Of a stretch of DNA of 64,000 nt, positions 17,337-25,015 are shown piece after piece. The notes beneath the pieces are model-generated. The model saw only the letters and a program-made list of their open reading frames with translations. It searched no databases and was not told where the DNA came from. Each line of letters starts with the position of its first letter. The stretch's first letter is position 1. The stretch is from UBA3206 sp963623875 (GTDB lineage Bacteria > Bacillota_I > Bacilli_A > Acholeplasmatales > Anaeroplasmataceae), in contig CAVFNL010000017.1 in assembly GCA_963623875.1 (NCBI GenBank), forward strand, positions 44,771 through 108,770. Direction: 5' to 3'. A program made the position numbers and the translations under genes.

Positions 17337-18578
17337 ATGGAATTTAAAATTGGAAATTTCACATGTAGTGAATTAAAAGAAAAATATGGTACACCGCTTT
17401 ATGTTTATGATGAAGCTTTAATGAGACATATAATTAATCTTTATAAGGATAATTTAAAATCAGATAAATTTGATACACTTGTATTATTTGCTTCAAAAGC
17501 TTTTGCATGTATGGCAATGTATAAACTTGTTCATGAAGAAGGTATTGGTTCAGATGTTGTTTCAGGCGGAGAACTATATGCGGCTTTAAAGTATCAAGAA
17601 CCAGAAAAAATTTATTTTCACGGAAATAATAAAACAGAAGAAGAAATTATTATGGGTATTAATGCAGGAGTTAAGTTTGTTTGCGACAACTTAGGTGAGG
17701 CAAAAATGCTTGATGAAATATCTACTAGATTAGGAAAAAATGTAGATGTATTATTTAGACTTAATGTAGGAGTTGAAGCTCATACTCATAAATTTATTGT
17801 TACAGCTCATGTTGATTCTAAATTTGGTATGTTAATGGACTCAGCTGATCTTAAGGAATCACTTAAAATTGTAAATGATTCTAAATACTTACATTTAGCA
17901 GGATTCCATTCACATATAGGATCACAAATATTTGATCCAAGCGGATTCTATGCGGCTATTGATAAATTAGTAGCTTATTTAAAGAATTTTGATGAAAAAT
18001 TAATTTTAAATATCGGTGGAGGATATGGAGTTAGATATACTGATGAAGATAAACCTATTCCATATGATGAAATTTCTAAGATGTTAATTAAGCATACTGA
18101 AGATGCATTAGAGAAAAATAATGTAGGATTAAAGGCTTTAGTAATTGAACCAGGAAGATCTATAGTAGGAGAAGCAGGATATACATTATATACTATTGGT
18201 AATACTAAACAAACACCTAATAGAAAATATTATTTCATAGATGGAGGTATGGCCGATAATATTAGACCAGCTCTTTACCAAGCAAAATATGATGCTATAA
18301 TTGCTAATAAAATGGAAGCTCCTAAAACTGAGGTTGTAACTCTTGCAGGTAAATGTTGTGAAAGTGGAGATTTAATTATTGAAAATATAAAAATGGCTAA
18401 AGCAGAAAGAGGAGATATCGTGTGCGTATTTACTACAGGAGCATATGGTTACTCAATGTCTAGTCATTATAACAAGGCTCAAACGCCAGCAGTTGTTTTT
18501 GTAAATGGCGATAAATCAAGACTAGTTATTAAACGTGAAAGTTATGAGGATTTATATAGAAACGATTGCGAAGAATAA
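17337..18578 (+). CDS. lysA: Diaminopimelate decarboxylase
   Basis: Last step of lysine synthesis: decarboxylates meso-diaminopimelate with pyridoxal phosphate. The PLP lysine is Lys54 in FASKAF; the Gly-rich phosphate loop is NIGGGYGVRY near 225, EPGRSIVGEAG near 280 and the dimer-contributed CCESGD near 342 are intact. 413 residues is normal. RBS AGGAGG at 17321-17326. Directly under the lysine riboswitch and followed by dapA. Confidence 0.97.
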   Translation: MEFKIGNFTCSELKEKYGTPLYVYDEALMRHIINLYKDNLKSDKFDTLVLFASKAFACMAMYKLVHEEGIGSDVVSGGELYAALKYQEPEKIYFHGNNKTEEEIIMGINAGVKFVCDNLGEAKMLDEISTRLGKNVDVLFRLNVGVEAHTHKFIVTAHVDSKFGMLMDSADLKESLKIVNDSKYLHLAGFHSHIGSQIFDPSGFYAAIDKLVAYLKNFDEKLILNIGGGYGVRYTDEDKPIPYDEISKMLIKHTEDALEKNNVGLKALVIEPGRSIVGEAGYTLYTIGNTKQTPNRKYYFIDGGMADNIRPALYQAKYDAIIANKMEAPKTEVVTLAGKCCESGDLIIENIKMAKAERGDIVCVFTTGAYGYSMSSHYNKAQTPAVVFVNGDKSRLVIKRESYEDLYRNDCEE

Positions 18579-18598
18579 AAAAGGAAGGAAAAGTTAAA

Positions 18599-19483
18599 AT
18601 GATAAAAATTGAAGGTTCTATTGTTGCGCTAATTACCCCATTCAATGAAGATGGAAGTGTTAATTTAGACAAGTTAGGAGAATTAGTAGAATTCCATGTT
18701 AAAAATCATACAGATGCATTATGTATCTTAGGAACTACAGGGGAAGCTTCTACTATGGAATTCTCAGAAGAGGAGAAAATTGTGCGTTATGTTGTAGATA
18801 AAGCAGCAGGACGTATAAAGATTATTGTAGGTAGTGGATCTAACTGTACTGCGACAGCTATTGAATATACTAAAAAGTATGGAAATATGGGGGCTGATGC
18901 ATTACTTGTTATTACACCTTATTATAATAAAACTAATGAGACTGGTATGATTAAGCATTTTACAGCAGTTGCGGATGCATCACCAAAACCTATTATTATG
19001 TATAATGTACCCGGAAGAACTGGATGCCAAATTTCAGTTCACGCAGTTGAAGTTTTATCAAAACATCCTAACATAATTGGAATTAAGGAAGCATCAGGAG
19101 ATTTAACATATGCTGGTAAAGTTGCTAGATATTTAAATGATGAATTTAGAATGTATTCAGGAAATGATGATATAATTGTTCCAATGTTATCATTAGGAGC
19201 TTCAGGTGTAATTTCTGTGTGGGCTAATATAATGCCACAAACAGTTCATGATTTAGTATTTGATTATCTAAATGGTGATGTTAAAAAAGCACGTGATACA
19301 CAATTAAAATATCTTGATTTAATTCATAATTTATTCCTAGAAACAAATCCTATTCCAGTTAAGTGTGGAATGAATTACTTAGGATATAATGTAGGACCAT
19401 TAAGATTGCCACTTGATAATATGAGTGAAGATAAGTTTAATGTCTTAAAGAAAACACTAGATGAAGTTAAGGGGATTATGTAA
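18599..19483 (+). CDS. dapA: 4-hydroxy-tetrahydrodipicolinate synthase
   Basis: Condenses aspartate semialdehyde with pyruvate, the first committed step to DAP/lysine. Schiff-base Lys163 in GIKEASGD, catalytic Tyr135 in YNVPGRTG, and LGTTGEAST near 44-52 are visible. Start ATG 18599 (MIKIEGSIVALITPF) matches the family and has AAGGAAGGA upstream; the longer reading begins inside lysA. 294 residues. TAATG overlap with dapB. Confidence 0.97.
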   Translation: MIKIEGSIVALITPFNEDGSVNLDKLGELVEFHVKNHTDALCILGTTGEASTMEFSEEEKIVRYVVDKAAGRIKIIVGSGSNCTATAIEYTKKYGNMGADALLVITPYYNKTNETGMIKHFTAVADASPKPIIMYNVPGRTGCQISVHAVEVLSKHPNIIGIKEASGDLTYAGKVARYLNDEFRMYSGNDDIIVPMLSLGASGVISVWANIMPQTVHDLVFDYLNGDVKKARDTQLKYLDLIHNLFLETNPIPVKCGMNYLGYNVGPLRLPLDNMSEDKFNVLKKTLDEVKGIM

Positions 19484-20208
19484 TGGTAAACACAGCACTT
19501 GTAGGATATGGAGCAATGGGACAAATTGTCCATAAGAATTTTACATCTGAAATGAAACTTGTGGGTAAGGTATCTATAGGAGAACTTACATCACTTGATG
19601 AAATTAAAGATAGAATTGATGCAATAATTGATTTCTCAAATCCTGCTAATCTAGATATGATTATAAATTATTGTAAATTACATCATACTCCAGTAGTAAT
19701 AGCTACTACAGGATTTTCAGATGAACAAAAAGAAAAAATAAAGGATTTAGCAAATTATGCACCAGTTTTATGGTCATCTAATTATTCGTTAGGGGTTATA
19801 TTATTAAATAGACTAGTTCGTGAAATCACTCCAATTCTTAAGGATTCTTTTGATATTGAAGTTATTGAAGCTCATCATAATAAAAAAATTGATGCGCCTT
19901 CAGGAACTGCAAAAATGCTTGTTCAATCAATAAAAGAAGCAAAAGATTTTAAAATTGTAAACGGGCGTGAAGGAGTATGCAAAAGAGATCCTTACAATGA
20001 GGTTGGCATACATTCAGTTCGTGGTGGTACAATTGTAGGAGAACATGAAGTAATATATGCTGGAAATGATGAAATAATAACTTTAAAGCATAGTGCTCAT
20101 TCAAAAGCTATATTTGCAGTAGGAGCAATTAAAGGTGCTTTATGGCTATTAAATAAAGAAAATGGCTTATATAATATGGAAGATGTATTATTTGGTGATA
20201 ATAAGTAA
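19483..20208 (+). CDS. dapB: 4-hydroxy-tetrahydrodipicolinate reductase
   Basis: Reduces the DapA product with NAD(P)H. Begins inside the dapA stop. N-terminal Rossmann fold GYGAMGQ (residues 8-14), catalytic EAHHNKKIDAPSGTA near 129-143 with the His pair, Lys and substrate SGT, and HSVRGGTIVGEHEV. 241 residues, complete. It ends the riboswitch-controlled operon. Confidence 0.96.
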   Translation: MVNTALVGYGAMGQIVHKNFTSEMKLVGKVSIGELTSLDEIKDRIDAIIDFSNPANLDMIINYCKLHHTPVVIATTGFSDEQKEKIKDLANYAPVLWSSNYSLGVILLNRLVREITPILKDSFDIEVIEAHHNKKIDAPSGTAKMLVQSIKEAKDFKIVNGREGVCKRDPYNEVGIHSVRGGTIVGEHEVIYAGNDEIITLKHSAHSKAIFAVGAIKGALWLLNKENGLYNMEDVLFGDNK

Positions 20209-20236
20209 AATGGGATTTAGTCCCATTTTTATTTTT
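20209..20236 (+). terminator. Terminator after dapB
   Basis: Stem AATGGGA (20209-20215) with TCCCATT (20221-20227), followed by TTTATTTTTT. Confidence 0.85.
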
Positions 20237-20299
20237 TAGTGTATTTTTATAGAAAATAGTGTATAATTATCTTATATATGAATTACGGAGGAATCTAGA

Positions 20300-21148
20300 A
20301 TGTTTAAAAAGAAAAAGAATAAAAAAGAATTAGAGACGGTTGATGCGACTGATTCAGTAAAAGAAGAAACTTTAGAAGAGACAGTTGAAGAGATAGATGA
20401 AGAGGAAGAAAAAGAAGCACCTAAAGAAGAAGTTTCAAGATTTGATAAAAGAAAAGAGAATGGTCCATTTAAAGGCCTAGGATGGGTAGCTAAACTTGCG
20501 GCTGCGGCAATCCTTGTAGCACTTGTAATTACAATGTCTGTTAATTTTGATGATGCTCAATTAATTGTAATTACTATTACAGGTGCATTTATTACTTTAT
20601 TATGCTTTGCTAGAATCATTTTCTATTTCATAAATAGAAAGAAATATAGCGAAAAATTTAAAATTTTAAATATTATTGAAATTATTGTAGATGCGGCATG
20701 TGGAATATTCCTTCTTTCGTGTGGAATTTATTACCAAAACAATTCGGATAATTCCTCTAAGTTTATTGATTTCTTACAAAAATATTATCGTTTGTTTGTA
20801 GGAATTGTTATTTATCTTCGTGGTGCACTTCATTTCTTTGCGACAGCGTTCTTCAAACACAAGAGTACAATTTCAAATTATTTTGTTAACCTAATTTTTG
20901 TAACCCTTGGAACATTCTGCGTTGCATATGAATTCACATTAAAACAATTCGTTATTGTTTTAATAGTTGTCGCAGCACTATCTTGTCTATATCTTGCCTT
21001 TGATGGAGTTAAAGGCGCTATTAATTACTGGAATGGTGGAAATGATAATAGACCAACTAAAGAAAAGAAAAAGGATAAAAAGAAAAAAGAAGAAATTCCA
21101 GCTGGGGTTTACGAGCCAGAAAAACAAGATCAAGCCATTGTTTCCTAA
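20300..21148 (+). CDS. DUF308-like membrane protein with charged tails
   Basis: Uncharacterised integral membrane protein, 282 residues. About 58 N-terminal residues are mostly acidic (runs such as EEIDEEEEKEAPKEE), then roughly six hydrophobic segments between residues 62 and 240 arranged in pairs as in the HdeD/DUF308 family, and a very basic C-terminal tail (KEKKKDKKKKEE). The central IYLRGALHFFATAFF segment is typical of this group. Own RBS GGAGG and a TATAAT at 20262; it lies between dapB and asd but a terminator on each side makes it a separate transcript. Function unknown. Confidence 0.72.
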   Translation: MFKKKKNKKELETVDATDSVKEETLEETVEEIDEEEEKEAPKEEVSRFDKRKENGPFKGLGWVAKLAAAAILVALVITMSVNFDDAQLIVITITGAFITLLCFARIIFYFINRKKYSEKFKILNIIEIIVDAACGIFLLSCGIYYQNNSDNSSKFIDFLQKYYRLFVGIVIYLRGALHFFATAFFKHKSTISNYFVNLIFVTLGTFCVAYEFTLKQFVIVLIVVAALSCLYLAFDGVKGAINYWNGGNDNRPTKEKKKDKKKKEEIPAGVYEPEKQDQAIVS

Positions 21149-21161
21149 TAATATTTTATAA

Positions 21162-21192
21162 AAAGCCGATATTTTTGTATTGGCTTTTTTAT
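21162..21192 (+). terminator. Terminator after the DUF308-like gene
   Basis: AAAGCCGAT (21162-21170) pairs with ATTGGCTTT (21179-21187, one G-U), followed by a T run. Confidence 0.8.
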
Positions 21193-21194
21193 TA

Positions 21195-21223
21195 TTGAAA
21201 ATAATAAGTATAACAAGTATAAT
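21195..21223 (+). promoter_or_regulatory. Promoter of asd
   Basis: TTGAAA (21195-21200), 17-base spacer, TATAAT (21218-21223). The -10 region reads ACAAGTATAAT (21213-21223), an 11-mer shared with the thr operon promoter at 50324-50334. Confidence 0.75.
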
Positions 21224-21248
21224 ATTTTAATATATGGAGGAATTAAAA

Positions 21249-22340
21249 ATGTCAAATTATAATTTTAAAGTAGGAATTATTGGTGCTACAGGTATGGTAG
21301 GACAAAGATTTATTACTATATTGAAAAATCATCCTTGGTTTCATATAGAATTATTAGCCGCATCAAGCCGTTCAGCCGGAAAAACTTATACTGAAGCTTT
21401 GGGAAATAAATGGGCAATGGATGAAGATATACCTGCAAGCATAGCTTCTATGGTAGTTCTTGATGCAGAAAAAGATGCTGAAGAAATCGCATCAAAAGTA
21501 GATTTCTGTTTCTGTGCTGTAAATATGAAAAAAGATGAAATCAAAGCATTAGAAGAAAAGTATGCAAGGCTTGAATGTCCTATTGTATCAAACAATAGTG
21601 CTCATCGTCATACAAAAGATGTTCCGATGATTATTCCAGAAATCAACCCAGAACATTTAGATATTATAGCATCTCAAAGAAAACGTCTTAATACTAAGAG
21701 AGGATTTATTGCGGTTAAATCAAATTGTTCACTTCAATCTTACGTACCAGCACTTGCTCCTTTAAAAGAGTTTGGTATTGAAAGTGTATTTGTTTCAACA
21801 TATCAAGCTATATCAGGAGCTGGTAAAACATTTGAAACAATGCCTGAAATTATTGATAACTGTATTCCTTATATCGGTGGAGAAGAAGAAAAATCAGAAG
21901 TTGAACCCCTTAAGATTTTTGGTTCTATTGTAGGAGATGAAATAAAGCCTTTAGATTCTAAAGAACTTCCTATTTCAGCTCAATGCGTACGTGTTGCAGT
22001 ATCAAATGGACATTTAGCAACTGTTTTCGTTAAATTTAAGAATGTTCCATCTAAGGAGACTATAATTAAATTATGGCGTGAATTTAGTGGAGAACCACAA
22101 AAGTTAAACTTACCAAGTGCGCCTAAGCATTTCTTAACATACTTTGAAGAAGATAATAGACCTCAACCTAAACTAGATAGAATGGTTGAAGGTGGAATGG
22201 GTGTATCATTAGGAAGACTTAGAGAAGATAATATATTTGATTATAAATTTGTAGGATTCTCTCATAATACACTTCGTGGAGCTGCAGGTGGTGCGGTATT
22301 ACTTGCAGAATTATTAGCCGCAAAAGGATATTTTGACTAG
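21249..22340 (+). CDS. asd: Aspartate-semialdehyde dehydrogenase
   Basis: Reduces aspartyl phosphate to aspartate semialdehyde, the branch point for lysine and threonine. NADP-binding GATGMVGQRF at 12-21; active-site Cys160 in KSNCSLQSY; QAISGAGKTFETMPE and the catalytic His in AVSNGHLATVFV. With 363 residues and the SNCS context it belongs to the longer archaeal/fungal-type ASADH group rather than the usual 330-residue bacterial form. Start ATG 21249 has GGAGG at 21237-21241; the ATG at 21234 overlaps that site and is rejected. Monocistronic. Confidence 0.95.
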   Translation: MSNYNFKVGIIGATGMVGQRFITILKNHPWFHIELLAASSRSAGKTYTEALGNKWAMDEDIPASIASMVVLDAEKDAEEIASKVDFCFCAVNMKKDEIKALEEKYARLECPIVSNNSAHRHTKDVPMIIPEINPEHLDIIASQRKRLNTKRGFIAVKSNCSLQSYVPALAPLKEFGIESVFVSTYQAISGAGKTFETMPEIIDNCIPYIGGEEEKSEVEPLKIFGSIVGDEIKPLDSKELPISAQCVRVAVSNGHLATVFVKFKNVPSKETIIKLWREFSGEPQKLNLPSAPKHFLTYFEEDNRPQPKLDRMVEGGMGVSLGRLREDNIFDYKFVGFSHNTLRGAAGGAVLLAELLAAKGYFD

Positions 22341-22352
22341 AAATTTTATATT

Positions 22353-22379
22353 AAGCCCTTTTTAGGGCTTTTTATTTTT
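22353..22379 (+). terminator. Terminator after asd
   Basis: Perfect stem AAGCCCT (22353-22359) and AGGGCTT (22364-22370), 4-base loop, T-rich tail. Confidence 0.88.
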
Positions 22380-22929
22380 CTCTTAAACTTAACATTGTAC
22401 TATTTAAACTAGATAATCAATATATTTGTATTTTAGTATTAACGATCACCTTAGTATAAAAAATACAACAAGTACAAGTATAATGTATAATCTTAAGATA
22501 ATAATATTAAATATGCATATTATTGTTTGATTTTTACTTTCAAATTCGGTGTATATTAAGTAGAAAGAGACGAGTGTTTTTTATAATTTTATTAAGCACA
22601 ATGACATGGGTATGGATAGCGACAATCGCAATTATAATATTATTTGTAATAGCAGGAACAATTAACTTGCATTATTGGAGAAATAATCCATTTATAAAGT
22701 AAAACAGAAATGAAAGCCGAAAGTTTTTTTATTTATAGAATCAAAGAAGGTGATTTCCCTTAATTCTTTTTGGTTCATTAGTCCAATTTTAGAGGTTAGT
22801 TTTAGAAAGTCTTTTTTTATTAGATATATTATTTTAATAAAAATATTTTATTGTTATTATTGATGTGATAAAATTTAAGTGTGATTAAAATTAATGTAAA
22901 ATATATTATTATTTAAAAAGGGGAATAAA
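22380..22929. other. Intergenic region of 550 bases before the ABC gene pair
   Basis: Very AT-rich spacer with no protein of normal size. It holds a 9-base inverted repeat TTGTATTTT/AAAATACAA (22426-22434, 22460-22468), the word ACAAGTATAAT (22474-22484) also found in the asd and thr promoters, and a possible 33-codon membrane peptide listed separately. The last about 200 bases before 22930 show no clear promoter beyond AT-rich stretches. I see no RNA gene. Confidence 0.5.
22601..22702 (+). CDS. Possible 33-residue single-span membrane peptide
   Basis: Short open frame from ATG 22601: starts MTWVWIATIAIIILFVIAG, giving one hydrophobic helix, then a polar aromatic tail ending NNPFIK. The composition is that of a real single-pass small protein, and a TTGATT/TATATT pair (19-base spacing) lies 40-75 bases upstream. 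Against it: no Shine-Dalgarno sequence, and chance hydrophobic frames are common in AT-rich DNA. It is 228 bases before a two-gene ABC system of the kind that exports or resists small peptides. Confidence 0.35.
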   Translation: MTWVWIATIAIIILFVIAGTINLHYWRNNPFIK

Positions 22930-25014
22930 ATGATTGAATTAAAAAATGTCTCTAAATACTACACATCAAATGGTGTAACAAATAAAGGACTTATTGATGT
23001 TAATTTAAAATTAAATAAAGGTGAAATTGTAGCAATCGTTGGAGAGTCTGGATCTGGTAAATCAACACTTTTAAATGTTATTACTAAAATAGATTCATTT
23101 GACGAAGGAGAAATATATTATAAAGGTAATGAAACATCTTATTTTTCGATTGATGATATGGATCAATTTAGAAAAAATAAAATTGGATTTATATTCCAAA
23201 ATTATAATATTATAGATTCATATACAGTATTAGAAAATGTAATGTTACCACTTATTATTAATGGAGTTAATAAAATTGAAGCTAAAAAAGAGGCTTTAAA
23301 AATAATTGAACAGACAGGACTATCTCATAGAATTAGAAGTAGAGGTTCTATGCTTTCAGGTGGAGAGAAACAACGTTGCGTAATTGCACGTGCACTCGCT
23401 TCAAAATCAGAAATTCTTGCGTGTGATGAACCAACAGGAAACCTTGATTCTAAAACTGGAGAAGAGATTATAAATTTAATAAAGGAAATCGCAAAAGATA
23501 AACTTGTGCTAATTGTCACACATAATTATGAACAAGTAAAAGATATTGCGACTCGTAAAATTAAAATAGAAGATGGAAGAGTTGTAGAAGATTTAATAAT
23601 AAAGGAAGTTCATGAAGAAGATTTAGATGAAAATCTTGATTTAGATTATAAACCAATCGCATCTAAGATAAATACAAGAATAGCTTATAATAATCTAACA
23701 TCAACGCCTAAAACATCATTTTTAATTAGTTTAGTATTGATTGCTACATGCGTTATATGTCTTATTTTATATCAGTATATCTTTATTTCAAATCAACAAT
23801 TAAAATCATCAGATACTTTTACTTATGGTACATCAAGTAAACTTATAGTATCTGATATTAATCATAAATCAATATCTAAAGACACATTAAGTAGTATAAG
23901 CGATGAATACTATACAAATGAATTTTATTTGTTAAATAGTATGTATACAACCATAACCTCTGGTGATAATGAATATTATTTTGATACTCAAAAAGCTATT
24001 TATGAACCTAACATATTAGATTTAAAAATTGTAAGTGGTGAAAAAATTACGACTAATAATGATGAAATAGTATTAGCGTTTAGCTCAAATTATTATTCAA
24101 AAAAAGATATAAAAAAATACGTGGGAAGGTATATTAAATTAGATATTGCGGGCGTATCATTCAAAATTGTTGGTGTTGGATTATCAGATAGTATTAAATC
24201 CAAAACACCTACTATGACATCTAATGAATTAGTACATACTGTATTTAAACTTAATTCAATGATTAAGATTTCTTATGAAACTTCCGGAACTTCGAACACG
24301 TTTAGTGATTATATTCTTTACGATTTTGGTAATAAAACAACCGTTAGCGTTAAAAATAATGATGTAGAAGTGCCACTACTTAAATATTTTAATCAGACAA
24401 TGTTAGATTTAAGTAATAAAAAAGTTGTAGATGAAAAACAAACATCGGATATAATTTTAACAGTTGGTAATGATATATTTGATGATGAGGTTTGTTTTGA
24501 AGCATCATGTTATGGAAATTATAAACAAATGAAGAAACAAGCATCAAAATTAAATTATTATATAATTAACACTAATACTTATTCTACATTAAGCAGTTAT
24601 GAAAAAATAATTATTAATATCAGTACTTATGCATCCCTTGCGGCAATCTCATTCGTAATAATTATTGTATATTTTATAACATATGCAGTACTTACAGTTA
24701 TATTTAAATCTAAACAAGAATCATATAATATCTTTAGAACGCTTGGTGTAACGAAAAAAGATATGAGTCATATCGTCCGAAAAGAAACTATGATTTCTTT
24801 TGTAGTTACGAGTGTATTTTCATTTTTTTTAATGCTAATACTTGGCAATGTTTTAAAAAATAATTCATTTTTTGAGGACTTCAGATCGTTTAATATAGTT
24901 GTAATATTATTATATTTTATTGTAATGATGGTTATGGGTCTTTTAATAGCAAGAAGATTTAATACAAAATTATTTAATTTTACAGTAAGAGAAAAATTAA
25001 AGGTGGCGAAATAA
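22930..25014 (+). CDS. ABC transporter, fused ATPase-FtsX permease (MacB-like)
   Basis: 694 residues. The N-terminal ATPase (about 1-220) has Walker A GESGSGKST, Q-loop FIFQNYNI, signature LSGGEKQR, Walker B ILACDEPTGN and the His switch IVTHN, of the LolD/MacB/FtsE class. A first membrane helix near 263-285 is followed by a roughly 290-residue extracytoplasmic domain and three helices near 578-602, 625-645 and 660-682, the FtsX/MacB layout. Such systems are mechanotransmitters that extrude or release peptides, lipoproteins or antibiotics. Forms a pair with the next gene (one base between stop and start). Confidence 0.88.
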   Translation: MIELKNVSKYYTSNGVTNKGLIDVNLKLNKGEIVAIVGESGSGKSTLLNVITKIDSFDEGEIYYKGNETSYFSIDDMDQFRKNKIGFIFQNYNIIDSYTVLENVMLPLIINGVNKIEAKKEALKIIEQTGLSHRIRSRGSMLSGGEKQRCVIARALASKSEILACDEPTGNLDSKTGEEIINLIKEIAKDKLVLIVTHNYEQVKDIATRKIKIEDGRVVEDLIIKEVHEEDLDENLDLDYKPIASKINTRIAYNNLTSTPKTSFLISLVLIATCVICLILYQYIFISNQQLKSSDTFTYGTSSKLIVSDINHKSISKDTLSSISDEYYTNEFYLLNSMYTTITSGDNEYYFDTQKAIYEPNILDLKIVSGEKITTNNDEIVLAFSSNYYSKKDIKKYVGRYIKLDIAGVSFKIVGVGLSDSIKSKTPTMTSNELVHTVFKLNSMIKISYETSGTSNTFSDYILYDFGNKTTVSVKNNDVEVPLLKYFNQTMLDLSNKKVVDEKQTSDIILTVGNDIFDDEVCFEASCYGNYKQMKKQASKLNYYIINTNTYSTLSSYEKIIINISTYASLAAISFVIIIVYFITYAVLTVIFKSKQESYNIFRTLGVTKKDMSHIVRKETMISFVVTSVFSFFLMLILGNVLKNNSFFEDFRSFNIVVILLYFIVMMVMGLLIARRFNTKLFNFTVREKLKVAK

Positions 25015-25015
25015 T

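Noticed and set aside
22380..22600. Structured RNA after asd
   Set aside because: Only a weak 9-base AT-rich inverted repeat with a 25-base loop; no known riboswitch core.
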